A DNA stretch of 49,073 bases from Chromatiales bacterium (GCA_024640025.1 JAHEFT010000006.1:1-49073), one strand, 5' to 3'; shown: positions 1 through 8,068, counted from the stretch's first letter. Numbers and translations: made by a program. Notes: generated by a model not told the origin, from the letters alone.

Positions 1-131
1 GCGACCATGTTTCCCATGGTCAGCATCACGACGGGATTGATCAACAGGAAAAAAACGATGGTGAGTTTGTACCAGTTCGCAGCGTTGCCGAGAAAGTTAT
101 CCAGAAAAGACCGGGCAAAAGTTGTTGGCAT
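1..131 (-). CDS. nhaB: Na+/H+ antiporter NhaB, N-terminal fragment
   Basis: Only the first 43 codons lie in the window; the gene continues past its left edge. The peptide starts MPTTFARSF and then reads DNFLGNAANWYKL followed by a hydrophobic stretch ending LLINPVVML. From memory this lines up with the start of E. coli NhaB (RNFLGQSPDWYKL, then a first membrane helix ending IVNPLIFL). NhaB is an inner-membrane antiporter that expels Na+ in exchange for protons. The ATG is at 131 and is preceded by an AGGGAAAAACAA ribosome-binding stretch. It is transcribed away from metK, so 132-338 is a divergent intergenic region. Identity rests on a short but distinctive match. Confidence 0.75.
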   Translation of the reverse strand, partial: MPTTFARSFLDNFLGNAANWYKLTIVFFLLINPVVMLTMGNMV

Positions 132-235
132 TTGTTTTTCCCTTGAGCAGATCGAACGCAATAGCGGGTAATTCTAATGGGTTCCGGCGCCTTTGCACCA
201 GTCCGGTGAATATTGGCTAACCGGGGTCAATGGTT

Positions 236-272
236 TTGCGTTAGATGAACAAGTCAGATAGAATATATATCT
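236..272 (+). promoter_or_regulatory. Predicted metK promoter with dyad over the -10/start
   Basis: TTGCGT (236-241) and TAGAAT (259-264) are separated by exactly 17 nt, a good sigma-70 arrangement, giving a start near 271 and a leader of about 68 nt. An inverted repeat AGATA-N7-TATCT (256-272) covers the -10 element and the predicted start, where a repressor could act. Binding by a methionine or SAH-responsive regulator is an inference; no regulator gene is in the window. Confidence 0.5.
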
Positions 273-300
273 CTTTATCTTGATTGAAAGATGTATCAAT

Positions 301-317
301 GGGATCGGGCAGATCCC
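301..317 (+). promoter_or_regulatory. Hairpin in the metK 5' leader
   Basis: A perfect 6-bp inverted repeat, GGGATC-GGGCA-GATCCC, ends 7 nt before the GAGGAA ribosome-binding site (325-330) of metK. A competing CGGG/CCCG pairing is possible inside it. It could modulate translation, but I could not match it to any known SAM or SAH riboswitch consensus. Confidence 0.3.
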
Positions 318-338
318 GGCTTGCGAGGAATGCTAAAA

Positions 339-1502
339 ATGAGCAGTTATTTGTTTACGTCCGAATCGGTTTCCGAAGGGCATCCGGACAAAGTTGCGGA
401 CCAGATTTCAGATGCGGTTCTGGACGCCATACTCAGACAGGATCCGGCAGCACACGTGGCCTGCGAAACCCTGGTCAAGACCGGTGTCGCAATTATTGGC
501 GGTGAAATCACCACCAGTGCGTGGGTGGACCTGGAAGACCTGATCCGCAAAGTAATCGTGGATATTGGTTACGATTCCTCTGAAGTCGGTTTTGACGGAC
601 ACACCTGTGCGGTGATGAACATCATCGGCAAGCAGTCGCCCGACATTAACCAGGGCGTATCCCGTGAACGTCCGGAAGACCAGGGCGCCGGTGATCAGGG
701 CTTGATGTTCGGCTATGCCACAAATGAGACGGACGTCCTGATGCCAGCCCCGATTTACTATGCCCACGAACTGGTCAAGCGGCAGAGTATGATTCGGCGC
801 ACGACTAAAGAGGGGCGTCACCACCTGCGTCCTGATGCGAAAAGCCAGGTGACATTCCGTTATGAAGACGGCGTGCCGGTGGGCATTGACGCCGTGGTGC
901 TCTCCACCCAGCACAATGCCGAGTCCAGCCAGTCTGATCTGCGTGAACTGGTCATGGAGGAAATCATCAAGCCGGTGCTTCCTTCCAGTTGGTTAAACGG
1001 CGCCACCAAGTATCACATTAATCCGACCGGGCGTTTTGAAGTCGGCGGCCCTGTGGGCGATTGCGGATTGACCGGGCGCAAGATCATCGTGGACACCTAC
1101 GGTGGCATGGCCCGGCATGGTGGAGGCGCCTTTTCCGGAAAAGATCCTTCCAAAGTGGACCGTTCTGCAGCCTATGCAGCACGTTACGTGGCGAAGAATA
1201 TTGTCGCAGCCGGCCTGGCCGACCGCCTCGAGATCCAGGTGTCGTATGCCATCGGCGTCGCCGAACCGACATCGGTCACCGTGGATACCTTCGGAACCGA
1301 GCACATTCCGGCGAAGCAGATAGAGCAGATTGTGCGCCAGGAATTCGACCTCAGGCCGTACAGCATTATCAAGATGCTGGACCTGATCCAGCCCATCTAT
1401 CAGCCCTTAGCCGCCTACGGCCACATGGGCCGTGAAGATTTAAACGTTAAGTGGGAGGCCGTTGACCGTGTTGAGCATATCCGCTCCGCGGCCGGACTCT
1501 GA
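339..1502 (+). CDS. metK: S-adenosylmethionine synthase (methionine adenosyltransferase)
   Basis: It makes S-adenosylmethionine from methionine and ATP in the cytoplasm. The 387-aa protein (E. coli MetK is 384) begins [18 protein letters not shown], with the substrate-binding GHPDK at residues 14-18. It also has the GAGDQG loop and the [10 protein letters not shown]-loop-like motif near the middle. An ATG 48 nt upstream is in frame, but the start at 339 has a GAGGAA site 8 nt ahead and matches the family N-terminus. It is followed after 28 nt by ahcY and then metF, so it probably heads an operon that both makes SAM and recycles its products. Confidence 0.97.
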   Translation: MSSYLFTSESVSEGHPDKVADQISDAVLDAILRQDPAAHVACETLVKTGVAIIGGEITTSAWVDLEDLIRKVIVDIGYDSSEVGFDGHTCAVMNIIGKQSPDINQGVSRERPEDQGAGDQGLMFGYATNETDVLMPAPIYYAHELVKRQSMIRRTTKEGRHHLRPDAKSQVTFRYEDGVPVGIDAVVLSTQHNAESSQSDLRELVMEEIIKPVLPSSWLNGATKYHINPTGRFEVGGPVGDCGLTGRKIIVDTYGGMARHGGGAFSGKDPSKVDRSAAYAARYVAKNIVAAGLADRLEIQVSYAIGVAEPTSVTVDTFGTEHIPAKQIEQIVRQEFDLRPYSIIKMLDLIQPIYQPLAAYGHMGREDLNVKWEAVDRVEHIRSAAGL

Positions 1503-1530
1503 CCCCCCTTAAAACCAGGAGAAAATTCTA

Positions 1531-2961
1531 GTGAATGCCGTTATCGAAGAAGTGAAAAAGCACGATTATTTTGTCGCCGACATCAGCCAGGCAGGGTTCG
1601 GACGCAAGGAAATCGCCATTGCAGAATCCGAAATGCCCGGCCTGATGGCCTTGCGTCAGGAATATGGCGAAACGAAGCCTCTCAAGGGCACCCGGATTGC
1701 CGGCAGCCTGCACATGACGATCCAGACCGCCATGCTGATTGAGACACTGAATGAGCTGGGCGCTGATGTTCGCTGGGCTTCGTGCAACATATACTCCACC
1801 CAGGACCATGCAGCCGCGGCCATCGCAGCAGGCGGCACGCCCGTATTTGCTTTCAAGGGTGAAAGTCTGGATGAGTATTGGGAATTCACCCACCAGATAT
1901 TCAACTGGGGACCGGGTGACAGGGACGAAGATTTCGCCAACATGATCCTGGACGACGGTGGCGACGCCACATTGTTGCTGCACCTGGGCGCCAGAGCTGA
2001 AAAAGACCTGTCGGTCCTCGATAATCCTTCCAGCGAGGAAGAGGTGTCGCTGTTCAACTCGATCCGCAAGCGGCTCGAAGCGCGGCCCGGCTGGTACAGT
2101 AAAGCGCTTTCGCACATCCAGGGCGTGACCGAGGAAACGACAACCGGCGTAAAGCGCCTGTACCAGATGGCGAGGGACGGCGATCTGCCCTTCCCGGCGA
2201 TCAACGTGAATGACTCGGTCACCAAGTCTAAATTCGACAACCTTTACGGTTGCCGGGAGTCCCTGGTTGACGGCATTAAGCGTGCCACCGATGTGATGGT
2301 GGCCGGCAAGATTGCCCTCGTCGCAGGCTACGGCGACGTTGGAAAGGGCTGTGCACAGTCTCTGAAAGGCCTGGGCGCAACCGTCTGGATTACCGAAATC
2401 GACCCCATTTGCGCCCTGCAGGCTGCAATGGAAGGATTCCGCGTGGTTACCATGGAGCATGCGGCGGACAAGGCGGATATTTTTGTCACGGCGACGGGAA
2501 ATTACCACGTCATCAATCATGACCACATGGCTGCGATGAAGCACCAGGCGATCGTTTGTAACATCGGTCATTTCGACAACGAGATCGACGTCGCCAGCCT
2601 GAAGAAGTACGAGTGGGACAACATCAAGCCCCAGGTCGACCACATCGTTTTCCCGGACGGCAAAAGGATTATTCTGCTGGCCGAAGGTCGCCTGGTGAAC
2701 CTCGGATGCGCCACTGGACACCCAAGCTTCGTGATGTCCAATTCCTTCACCAACCAGGTGCTCGCGCAGATGGAGTTGTGGAATCATGGAGAACGCTACG
2801 AAAACCAGGTCTATGTGCTGCCGAAACACCTGGACGAGAAAGTGGCGAATCTGCACCTCGAGCGTATCGGCGCGAAGTTGACCGAATTGACGGATGTGCA
2901 GGCGAAGTACATTGGTGTCGAAACCCAGGGTCCGTACAAACCGGATCACTATCGCTACTGA
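1531..2961 (+). CDS. ahcY: Adenosylhomocysteinase (SAH hydrolase)
   Basis: It splits S-adenosylhomocysteine, the by-product of SAM-dependent methylation, into homocysteine and adenosine using tightly bound NAD. The 476-aa length includes the roughly 40-residue insertion (about residues 150-190) typical of many proteobacterial forms. The NAD-binding loop GYGDVGKG is at residues 266-273, the active-site segment [10 protein letters not shown] is near 228-237, and the C-terminus is PYKPDHYRY. The start is GTG with AGGAG (1517-1521) 9 nt upstream. It lies between metK and metF, and only 3 nt separate its stop from metF. No SAH riboswitch is visible in the short metK-ahcY gap. Confidence 0.97.
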   Translation: MNAVIEEVKKHDYFVADISQAGFGRKEIAIAESEMPGLMALRQEYGETKPLKGTRIAGSLHMTIQTAMLIETLNELGADVRWASCNIYSTQDHAAAAIAAGGTPVFAFKGESLDEYWEFTHQIFNWGPGDRDEDFANMILDDGGDATLLLHLGARAEKDLSVLDNPSSEEEVSLFNSIRKRLEARPGWYSKALSHIQGVTEETTTGVKRLYQMARDGDLPFPAINVNDSVTKSKFDNLYGCRESLVDGIKRATDVMVAGKIALVAGYGDVGKGCAQSLKGLGATVWITEIDPICALQAAMEGFRVVTMEHAADKADIFVTATGNYHVINHDHMAAMKHQAIVCNIGHFDNEIDVASLKKYEWDNIKPQVDHIVFPDGKRIILLAEGRLVNLGCATGHPSFVMSNSFTNQVLAQMELWNHGERYENQVYVLPKHLDEKVANLHLERIGAKLTELTDVQAKYIGVETQGPYKPDHYRY

Positions 2962-2964
2962 CCC

Positions 2965-3807
2965 TTGGCCACTCCTCGAATTTCGTTCGAGTTCTTTCCG
3001 CCAAGGACGGCGGAACAGAAACTCATCCTGGAGTCAACCTGGCAAAAACTGGCCCCGCTGAACCCGGACTACCTGTCCGTGACATTCGGCGCAGGCGGAT
3101 CGACGCTGGAAGCGACCCGGGATGCCGTCGAAGCGCTCACGGCACAAACGGATGTTCCGGTGGCGCCGCATATTTCCTGCATGGCGCAGAGTGAAGAGAT
3201 GCTGCGCAATATCCTGACCGCCTACCGGGAAAAGGGGGTCAGGCGGCTGGTCGTATTGCGTGGCGACCGGCCGGAAGGGATGAAAGGGCCCGGACCCTTT
3301 CAGTACGCCAACGAACTGGTAAGTTTCATCCGCCGGGAGTTCGGAAGTGATTTCCACATTGAGGTAGCCTGCTATCCGGAGTTCCATCCGGAATCCAACT
3401 CGCCACAAACTGAATTGTACTACTTCAAACAAAAGGTTGAGGCAGGCGCGAACGGGGCCGTAACGCAATATTTCTACAATGCCGACAGCTATTTCAGTTT
3501 TCTGGAAGATTGCCACCGGTCGGGCATCGATATTCCGATCACTCCGGGCATCATGCCGATTACCAATTACCGGCAACTGGCACATTTTTCTGATATCTGC
3601 GGTGCGGAAATTCCCCAGTGGATACGGCGGCGCCTGGAAGGCTATGGCGATGATGGTGCGTCCATCCGCGCGTTTGGACTGGATGTCGTCACTGCACTTT
3701 GCGAGCGCCTACTTGCCGGCGGTGCACCGGGTTTGCACATCTATACGCTTAATCGCGCAAATGCCAGCTTTCTGCTCTGGCAGCGGCTCATGGCGTCCAT
3801 GGGTTAA
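2965..3807 (+). CDS. metF: Methylenetetrahydrofolate reductase [NAD(P)H]
   Basis: It reduces 5,10-methylene-THF to 5-methyl-THF, the methyl donor for turning homocysteine into methionine, with FAD in a TIM barrel. The 280-aa protein carries the N-terminal SFEFFPPRT motif (residues 7-15), VTFGAGGST and the VLRGDRP loop, and has usual bacterial MetF length. The start appears to be TTG, 3 nt after the ahcY stop; no ATG or GTG lies nearby, so translation is probably coupled to ahcY. With the two preceding genes it covers SAM formation, SAH removal and methyl supply. No metE or metH is in the window. Confidence 0.95.
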   Translation: MATPRISFEFFPPRTAEQKLILESTWQKLAPLNPDYLSVTFGAGGSTLEATRDAVEALTAQTDVPVAPHISCMAQSEEMLRNILTAYREKGVRRLVVLRGDRPEGMKGPGPFQYANELVSFIRREFGSDFHIEVACYPEFHPESNSPQTELYYFKQKVEAGANGAVTQYFYNADSYFSFLEDCHRSGIDIPITPGIMPITNYRQLAHFSDICGAEIPQWIRRRLEGYGDDGASIRAFGLDVVTALCERLLAGGAPGLHIYTLNRANASFLLWQRLMASMG

Positions 3808-3834
3808 AATGGGGGCAGGCAGGGAGTACAGGTG

Positions 3835-4236
3835 ATGAACGAAGCAATCAAAGGCCGGGTTTTGGGAGTGGGGGGTATTTTTTTCCGGTCCAGTGACCCG
3901 GCACGGCTGGGCAGCTGGTACCAGGAGCACCTTGGATTCCAGGTAGAAGAGTGGGGAGACACCCGCGGGACCTCTTTTTCGCCCGCTGATATGCCGCCTG
4001 CCTCATTCACGGTATGGAGTGCGTTTGCTGCCAAGACGGAGTATTTCGGGCCTTCTGGCCAGGGCTACATGATCAACCTGGTGGTAGACAACCTGGACGC
4101 TGCCCTGGAAAACGTTGCTGCGGGAGGCGCCGAGGTGCTGGAGGAGCGGGAAGACCACGACTTCGGACGTTTCGGCTGGTTCGTTGATCCGGACGGCAAC
4201 CGGGTCGAACTCTGGGAACCCCCCGAGGAAGAATGA
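3835..4236 (+). CDS. VOC-family (glyoxalase/bleomycin resistance-like) protein
   Basis: A 133-aa single-domain protein of the vicinal oxygen chelate superfamily. Visible marks are the opening GVGGIFFRSSDPARLGSWY, the central YMINLVVDNLDAAL, and the closing FVDPDGNRVELWEP, whose Glu is the usual last metal ligand. An early His ligand is not obvious, so metal-dependent catalysis is uncertain and the substrate is unknown. AGGGAG (3821-3826) favours the ATG at 3835 over a GTG at 3832. It lies 27 nt after metF and overlaps slyX by 4 nt, so it probably sits in the same transcription unit. Confidence 0.8.
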   Translation: MNEAIKGRVLGVGGIFFRSSDPARLGSWYQEHLGFQVEEWGDTRGTSFSPADMPPASFTVWSAFAAKTEYFGPSGQGYMINLVVDNLDAALENVAAGGAEVLEEREDHDFGRFGWFVDPDGNRVELWEPPEEE

Positions 4237-4463
4237 CGAACATGGGCCGCGACATTGAATCAAGGCTGCAAGAGCTGGAAAGCCGGCTCGCATTTCAGGA
4301 TGACCTGATTGAAAGCCTGAACGAAACCGTGGTGCGTCTGGACCGCGAACTTGCCCGGCTCGAATTGAGGGTGAAATCACAGGGCGATAAATTGCGCGAC
4401 CTGGGCGAAACCGGCGCAATGCCCGGGTCTTCTCCCGAACATGAAGTGCCTCCTCACTACTGA
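4233..4463 (+). CDS. slyX: SlyX-like small coiled-coil protein
   Basis: A 76-aa acidic protein. The first 50 residues form heptad-like repeats (ESRLQELESRLAFQDDLIE onward), suggesting a coiled-coil dimer, and it ends PPHY, the hallmark of the SlyX family. Its function is not established in any species I know; the name comes from its position near slyD in E. coli. Here slyD lies 25 kb away. The ATG overlaps the stop of the VOC gene (ATGA). An alternative ATG at 4242 would remove three residues. Its stop lies 3 nt from the convergent srkA stop. Confidence 0.9.
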   Translation: MTNMGRDIESRLQELESRLAFQDDLIESLNETVVRLDRELARLELRVKSQGDKLRDLGETGAMPGSSPEHEVPPHY

Positions 4464-4466
4464 TCG

Positions 4467-5462
4467 TCAATAGGGCAGGCTGAGCGCCGGTTCCTGCAGA
4501 ACTGAAAGTTGTTCGCGCAGGCTCAACACCAGGTCTTCCCAGTAACGGGGGCTGTCAAACCAGGGGAAGGCGGTCGGGAAGGCGGGGTCCTCCCAGCGCC
4601 GGGCCAGCCAGGCTGCGTGGTGCAGCATGCGGAGTGACCTCAGTGCTTCGATCAATTGCAGTTCGCGCGTATCGAAATCACAGAACTGCCGGTATCCCTC
4701 GATAATATCAGACAGTTGAGACTCCATTTCCTGGCCGTCACCGGACAGCAGCATCCATAGATCCTGGATCGCCGGCCCCGACTGGCAGTCATCCATGTCG
4801 ACAAAATAGGGTCCGTCCCGCCACAACAGATTTCCAGGATGACAGTCGCCGTGCAGGCGGATCATCTTCACCTGCCCGGATCGCTCGTAAGCGGCGCGAA
4901 TGCTGATCATCAGGTCTCCAGCGAGGCTCTCAAATGCTGTTTCCATATGCGGCGGAAGCCACTGTCCTTCACGGATTGTGGCTATCGCTTCATCACCGAA
5001 GCGTTCCGGCGTCAGTGCGGGCCTGAATCTGAAAGGCTTCGATTTCCCGACGGCATGGATCCGGCCGATGAAGCGGCCTAGCCACAAACGGGTTTCCCGG
5101 TCTTCGAGCTCCGGCGCGTGGCCTCCCTGGCGCCGGAACAATGCCAGGCGGAAGCCATCAGAATGGAAAAGCGTTTGGCCGTCTATCCGGGTGGGGGCAA
5201 TCAATGGAATCTCGTTGTCTGCCAGTTCCAGCGAAAAAGCGTGCTCTTCCAGGATTTGCTCGTCACTCCACCGGCCCGGGCGGTAAAACTTCGCGATCAC
5301 CGGATCGGATCCCTCGATCCCGACCTGGTACACGCGGTTTTCATAGCTGTTCAATGCGAGCAGCCGTCCGTCAGTCAGGAGACCAGTCGAATCTACCGCA
5401 TGCAGAACGGTGTCCGGATCAAGGCGGTAGTAAGGGGTTGCGTCGATAGGGGTTGCTTCCAT
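4467..5462 (-). CDS. srkA: Stress response serine/threonine kinase SrkA (YihE/RdoA)
   Basis: An aminoglycoside-phosphotransferase-fold protein kinase; E. coli SrkA protects cells from stress-induced death. Family marks are LNSYENRVYQ near residue 40, KFYRPGRWSDEQILEEH, the catalytic loop RLHGDCHPGNLLWRDGP, the metal-binding VDMDD, and PAIQDLWMLL. The C-terminus LQEPALSLPY resembles E. coli LQEPPLQLTPMY. I chose the ATG at 5462 because it gives an N-terminus close to the family length; an ATG at 5495 adds 11 residues, and neither has a clear Shine-Dalgarno. It is divergent from the NYN gene and convergent with slyX. In many proteobacteria srkA precedes dsbA, which is not the case here. Confidence 0.93.
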   Translation of the reverse strand: MEATPIDATPYYRLDPDTVLHAVDSTGLLTDGRLLALNSYENRVYQVGIEGSDPVIAKFYRPGRWSDEQILEEHAFSLELADNEIPLIAPTRIDGQTLFHSDGFRLALFRRQGGHAPELEDRETRLWLGRFIGRIHAVGKSKPFRFRPALTPERFGDEAIATIREGQWLPPHMETAFESLAGDLMISIRAAYERSGQVKMIRLHGDCHPGNLLWRDGPYFVDMDDCQSGPAIQDLWMLLSGDGQEMESQLSDIIEGYRQFCDFDTRELQLIEALRSLRMLHHAAWLARRWEDPAFPTAFPWFDSPRYWEDLVLSLREQLSVLQEPALSLPY

Positions 5463-5551
5463 GCGGGCATCATAACGGTAATGTGGGTCAAACATGCAGC
5501 GTCATTTGGCGGATTCACGTAGAATGAAGATTCTCACCAGGTACTCTGTCA

Positions 5552-6358
5552 ATGGCTGAAACTACTCGAAATCTCGCCCTGTATTGTGACTTTGAAAACA
5601 TTGCGCTCGGCGTGCGTGACGCCAATTATGCGCGGTTCGAAATCGGGGAAATACTGGAACGTCTCCTGGTCAAGGGCAATATCGTGGTTAAGAAGGCCTA
5701 TTGTGATTGGGACCGCTACAAGGGTTTCAAGGCGGCCATGCACGAGGCTTCATTCGAACTGATTGAGATTCCCCATGTGCGGCAGTCGGGCAAAAACTCT
5801 GCGGACATCCGCATGGTCGTTGATGCGCTGGACCTTTGCTATACAAAGTCTCACGTTGACACCTTCGTCATCATATCCGGCGACTCCGATTTTTCACCCC
5901 TGGTCTCCAAGCTCAGGGAGAACAATAAGCTGGTGATCGGAGTGGGAGTGAAAAATTCGACCTCAGACCTGCTGATTGCCAATTGCGACGAGTTCATTTA
6001 CTACGATGACCTGATCCGGAATGCGAAACGGCGCAAACCGGCAAAGAAAAAATCAGCCGCCCGCAAAGAAGGCGAGACAAGCACCCCGCAGAAAAAACAG
6101 CAGGATGATCGAGCCGAGAAAGGTTTCGAGGATGTCCTCGAAACTATAGACGGCCTGTTTTCGGAACGCTCTGATGAAGACAAGATCTGGGGTTCGATGG
6201 TCAAGCAGACGCTCAAACGCCGCAAGCCTGGCTTCAGCGAGAGTTATCACGGCTTCCGCTCCTTCGGGAAAATGCTGGAGCAGATGGAGACCCTGGGTAT
6301 GATCACGCTGGAGCATGACAAAAAATCTGGCAGTTACATTATCACCGGCGTGAGTTAA
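5552..6358 (+). CDS. NYN-domain (LabA/PIN-like) protein with OST-HTH/LOTUS domain
   Basis: A 268-aa protein with two domains. Residues 5-160 are a NYN domain, a PIN-like ribonuclease fold: LYCDFENIALG at the start, SADIRMVVDALDL in the middle and IISGDSDFSPLV supply the acidic metal-site residues. A Lys/Arg-rich linker (about 160-190, RRKPAKKKSAARKE) leads to a C-terminal OST-HTH/LOTUS domain (about 195-266, ending GSYIITGVS), a likely RNA-binding module. The combination is known in bacteria, but RNA targets are mostly unknown. A -10-like TAGAAT (5520-5525) lies upstream. Processing or degradation of structured RNA is an inference. Confidence 0.88.
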   Translation: MAETTRNLALYCDFENIALGVRDANYARFEIGEILERLLVKGNIVVKKAYCDWDRYKGFKAAMHEASFELIEIPHVRQSGKNSADIRMVVDALDLCYTKSHVDTFVIISGDSDFSPLVSKLRENNKLVIGVGVKNSTSDLLIANCDEFIYYDDLIRNAKRRKPAKKKSAARKEGETSTPQKKQQDDRAEKGFEDVLETIDGLFSERSDEDKIWGSMVKQTLKRRKPGFSESYHGFRSFGKMLEQMETLGMITLEHDKKSGSYIITGVS

Positions 6359-6446
6359 GGAATCACGCCCGGGGGCCTGGGCATTGCTCCCCCGTGAATC
6401 CAGAGCCCCGCCCCGGCACTGGTGATTGAATTCCAGCGGCCCAACA

Positions 6447-6470
6447 GAAAAACCCGGCAAAAGCCGGGTT
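6447..6470 (-). terminator. Rho-independent terminator, leftward
   Basis: A perfect 8-bp stem AACCCGGC/GCCGGGTT with an AAAA loop (6451-6470 on the plus strand). Read leftward, the stem runs straight into TTTTT, the U-tract expected for termination of the small leftward gene at 6534-6737. Read rightward there is only CAAATATT, so it would serve the NYN gene less well. Confidence 0.8.
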
Positions 6471-6533
6471 CAAATATTACGTTCATTGCCCTGATTCTGT
6501 GCAAAACTCCTGCACAGCGGACAGTCTTCGTGA

Positions 6534-6737
6534 TCAGCGCATGGTACCCCCTAGGCGCATGATCGTTTCTGCTCGTCCCCCAAGCATTCTGGCTTTCAGA
6601 CTGATATGTGGACGGGTTACAGACCGTTGGAGTAGGTCTGCGCCTGCTGACATTTGGTCAGTTAGCAGGTGGCGAGTATTCTTTTGCTCTTGTTGCCTTC
6701 CCAGATAGTGTAATAGTTTTTTAAGCGTGTCTTCCAT
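6534..6737 (-). CDS. Small hypothetical protein, 67 aa
   Basis: I do not recognise this protein. It starts MEDTLKKLLHYLG, is rich in Arg, Lys, Gln and Leu, and has no signal peptide, membrane segment or metal motif. Three things argue it is real: a strong AAGGAG site (6746-6751) exactly 8 nt before the ATG, a good terminator 63 nt beyond the stop on the same strand, and inverted repeats upstream that look like operators. Codon use differs from the neighbours (CTA, TTA, AGA and GGA are common), which suggests recent acquisition or a fast-evolving gene. A regulatory or DNA/RNA-binding role would fit its charge but is a guess. It could also mark a dual-function RNA. Confidence 0.6.
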   Translation of the reverse strand: MEDTLKKLLHYLGRQQEQKNTRHLLTDQMSAGADLLQRSVTRPHISLKARMLGGRAETIMRLGGTMR

Positions 6738-6840
6738 GACAACAACTCCTTGCATTTCTGGCAGTGAACCCTCTGTGTATGAAGGGGGGAGAGCCGGAGC
6801 CCTGATTGGGCAAAGAGGGGCAGGGCCCCGGTTACTCCCG

Positions 6841-6884
6841 CTAACTGCTACCAGTCAGTTAGTTACTTCAACCATGTATATACA
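6841..6884 (-). promoter_or_regulatory. Two palindromes upstream of the small gene (candidate operators)
   Basis: CTAACTG-N8-CAGTTAG (6841-6862) is a perfect 7-bp inverted repeat. TGTATATACA (6875-6884) is a perfect 10-bp palindrome whose TATACA could also act as a -10 element for leftward transcription. They lie 104-147 nt before the small gene's ATG. Spacing and symmetry suggest protein binding. The regulator is unknown, and neither matches a LexA or LuxR consensus well enough to name. Confidence 0.4.
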
Positions 6885-6971
6885 AGAATCGGGCCAAATT
6901 CAGATAAACAGATAAAACTCATTGAAATCATAGTCATACTAAATTTTATGCCGAGGGTGAGAAGATTCAGG

Positions 6972-7015
6972 AAATGACTTGTTGTCATTTTACGTCAGGA
7001 TTACTGACGTTTTTT
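6972..7015 (+). terminator. Tandem hairpins ending in a T-run
   Basis: AAATGAC-TTGTT-GTCATTT (6972-6990) is followed one base later by ACGTCAG-GATTA-CTGACGT (6992-7010) and then TTTTT (7011-7015). Both stems are perfect, with 5-nt loops. The second has the form of a rightward rho-independent terminator, yet no rightward gene precedes it within 600 bp. It may end an unannotated small RNA, or the two dyads may be protein sites. Confidence 0.5.
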
Positions 7016-7147
7016 GTCACCTGTTCGGAGTCTCGCTTCCCTGCTCCCGGCTGTGCCGGAAGGCGGCTTCGCCGAAACCGCACTTGCTCCATTGCTTGCG
7101 CTGCGTTCGTCTTACCCCATCGGGGTCTGTGGGTCGCCTACGGTACC

Positions 7148-8068
7148 TTAACGGATGGGCTCCAGCCAGGACCACTTGTCCTCAGTCTGGCCGTTGAAAA
7201 GGCCGAAGAACTCGTCCTGCAGCTTTCGCGTGACAGGGCCGCAGCCGCCATTTCCGATCGTCATGTGGTCGACCTGGCGCACCGGAGTTACTTCAGCGGC
7301 CGTTCCGGTCATGAAAATTTCGTCTGCTGCGTAAAGCTGTTCACGGGAAATTGACGTCTCGCGTGTCTGTATACCGATTTCCGCCGCCAGCGTAATGACC
7401 GTGTCGCGGGTGATGCCGCTGAGAATAGAAGAGGATGCCGGCGGGGTGAGCAGCGAGCCCTTTTGCACCAGGAAAATGTTTTCGCCGGCGCCCTCGCTGA
7501 GCAGGCCGTCGGAACCAAGGCCGATACCTTCTTCAAAACCCCGGTCGCGGGCTTCCAGGCCGATCAACTGGCTGGAAAGATAATTGCCGCCTGCCTTCAC
7601 GCCGGGTGGCATCGTATTGGGTGCAAGCCTATTCCAGGAGGTGATGCAGGCTTTTATACCGTTTTTCAGGCCTTCCTCACCCAGGTAGGCGCCCCAGGGG
7701 CTCACCATGATGGCCACGTCGACGATGTTCATATCTTTGGGCATGACGCCAAGGCCACAGTTGCCGCGGGCAACCAGCGGCCGGATGTAGGCGCTGGCCA
7801 GGCCGCTATCGACCACGGTGTCGCAGCAGGCGCGATGAAGTTCCTCGACGCTGTAGTGCATCGGGATTCTGTACACCGCTGCTGAGTATTTCAGCCGGCG
7901 CAGGTGGTCCATTCCCCGGAACACGGCCGTCCCGCCGGGCGTATCGTAAGCCCGTATTCCTTCGAAGACCGAGGATCCATAGTGCAGCGCATGGCTGGCC
8001 ACATGGACCATGCAGTCTGCAGATTCACGCAGTTCGCCGTTGAACCAGATTCGTCCTTTGTTGCTCAT
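7148..8068 (-). CDS. ilvE: Branched-chain amino acid aminotransferase
   Basis: A fold-type IV PLP enzyme that transfers amino groups between glutamate and the branched-chain 2-oxo acids, the last step of Leu, Ile and Val synthesis. The 306-aa protein opens MSNKGRIWFNGELR, then SHALHYGSSVFEGIRAYDT. It has the PLP-lysine region SSWNRLAPNTMPPGVKAGGNY, the cofactor segment ISEGAGENIF (here LSEGAGENIF), and GTAAEVTPVRQVD. It ends FGLFNGQTEDKWSWLEPI, close to the E. coli enzyme. The start at 8068 is chosen because upstream codons do not resemble the family. It stands alone, without other ilv genes, and diverges from the CDF exporter. Confidence 0.96.
   Translation of the reverse strand: MSNKGRIWFNGELRESADCMVHVASHALHYGSSVFEGIRAYDTPGGTAVFRGMDHLRRLKYSAAVYRIPMHYSVEELHRACCDTVVDSGLASAYIRPLVARGNCGLGVMPKDMNIVDVAIMVSPWGAYLGEEGLKNGIKACITSWNRLAPNTMPPGVKAGGNYLSSQLIGLEARDRGFEEGIGLGSDGLLSEGAGENIFLVQKGSLLTPPASSSILSGITRDTVITLAAEIGIQTRETSISREQLYAADEIFMTGTAAEVTPVRQVDHMTIGNGGCGPVTRKLQDEFFGLFNGQTEDKWSWLEPIR

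Larger units (their letters stand above)
6738..7147. other. 410-bp non-coding region between the small gene and ilvE
   Basis: No convincing coding sequence. On the small gene's side it holds a 22-bp inverted repeat (6841-6862) and a 10-bp palindrome (6875-6884), followed by an AT-rich stretch around 6885-6950. It then has two adjacent perfect 7-bp hairpins ending in a T-run (6972-7015). From 7016 to 7147, after the ilvE stop, only weak GC-rich hairpins (for example GGCG-GCTT-CGCC) are visible. There is no U-tract terminator for ilvE, so leftward readthrough into the small gene is possible. Confidence 0.6.

Noticed and set aside
132-338. SAM-I, SAM-II or SAM/SAH riboswitch before metK.
   Set aside because: I could not match the conserved core of any of these families as I remember them; only simple hairpins are seen. 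Kept as an unassigned leader structure.
1503-1530. SAH riboswitch before ahcY.
   Set aside because: Only 28 nt separate metK and ahcY, too short for the known SAH aptamer.
1528-2949. A 473-codon open frame antisense to ahcY, and several other long antisense frames (for example opposite metK, kef and hisF).
   Set aside because: They mirror the codon structure of strongly supported genes, have no family motifs or ribosome-binding sites, and are explained by low stop-codon frequency opposite GC-rich coding sequence.
6841-6884. LexA or LuxR box upstream of the 67-aa gene.
   Set aside because: The palindromes are real, but half-site sequence and spacing do not fit either consensus well enough to name a regulator.
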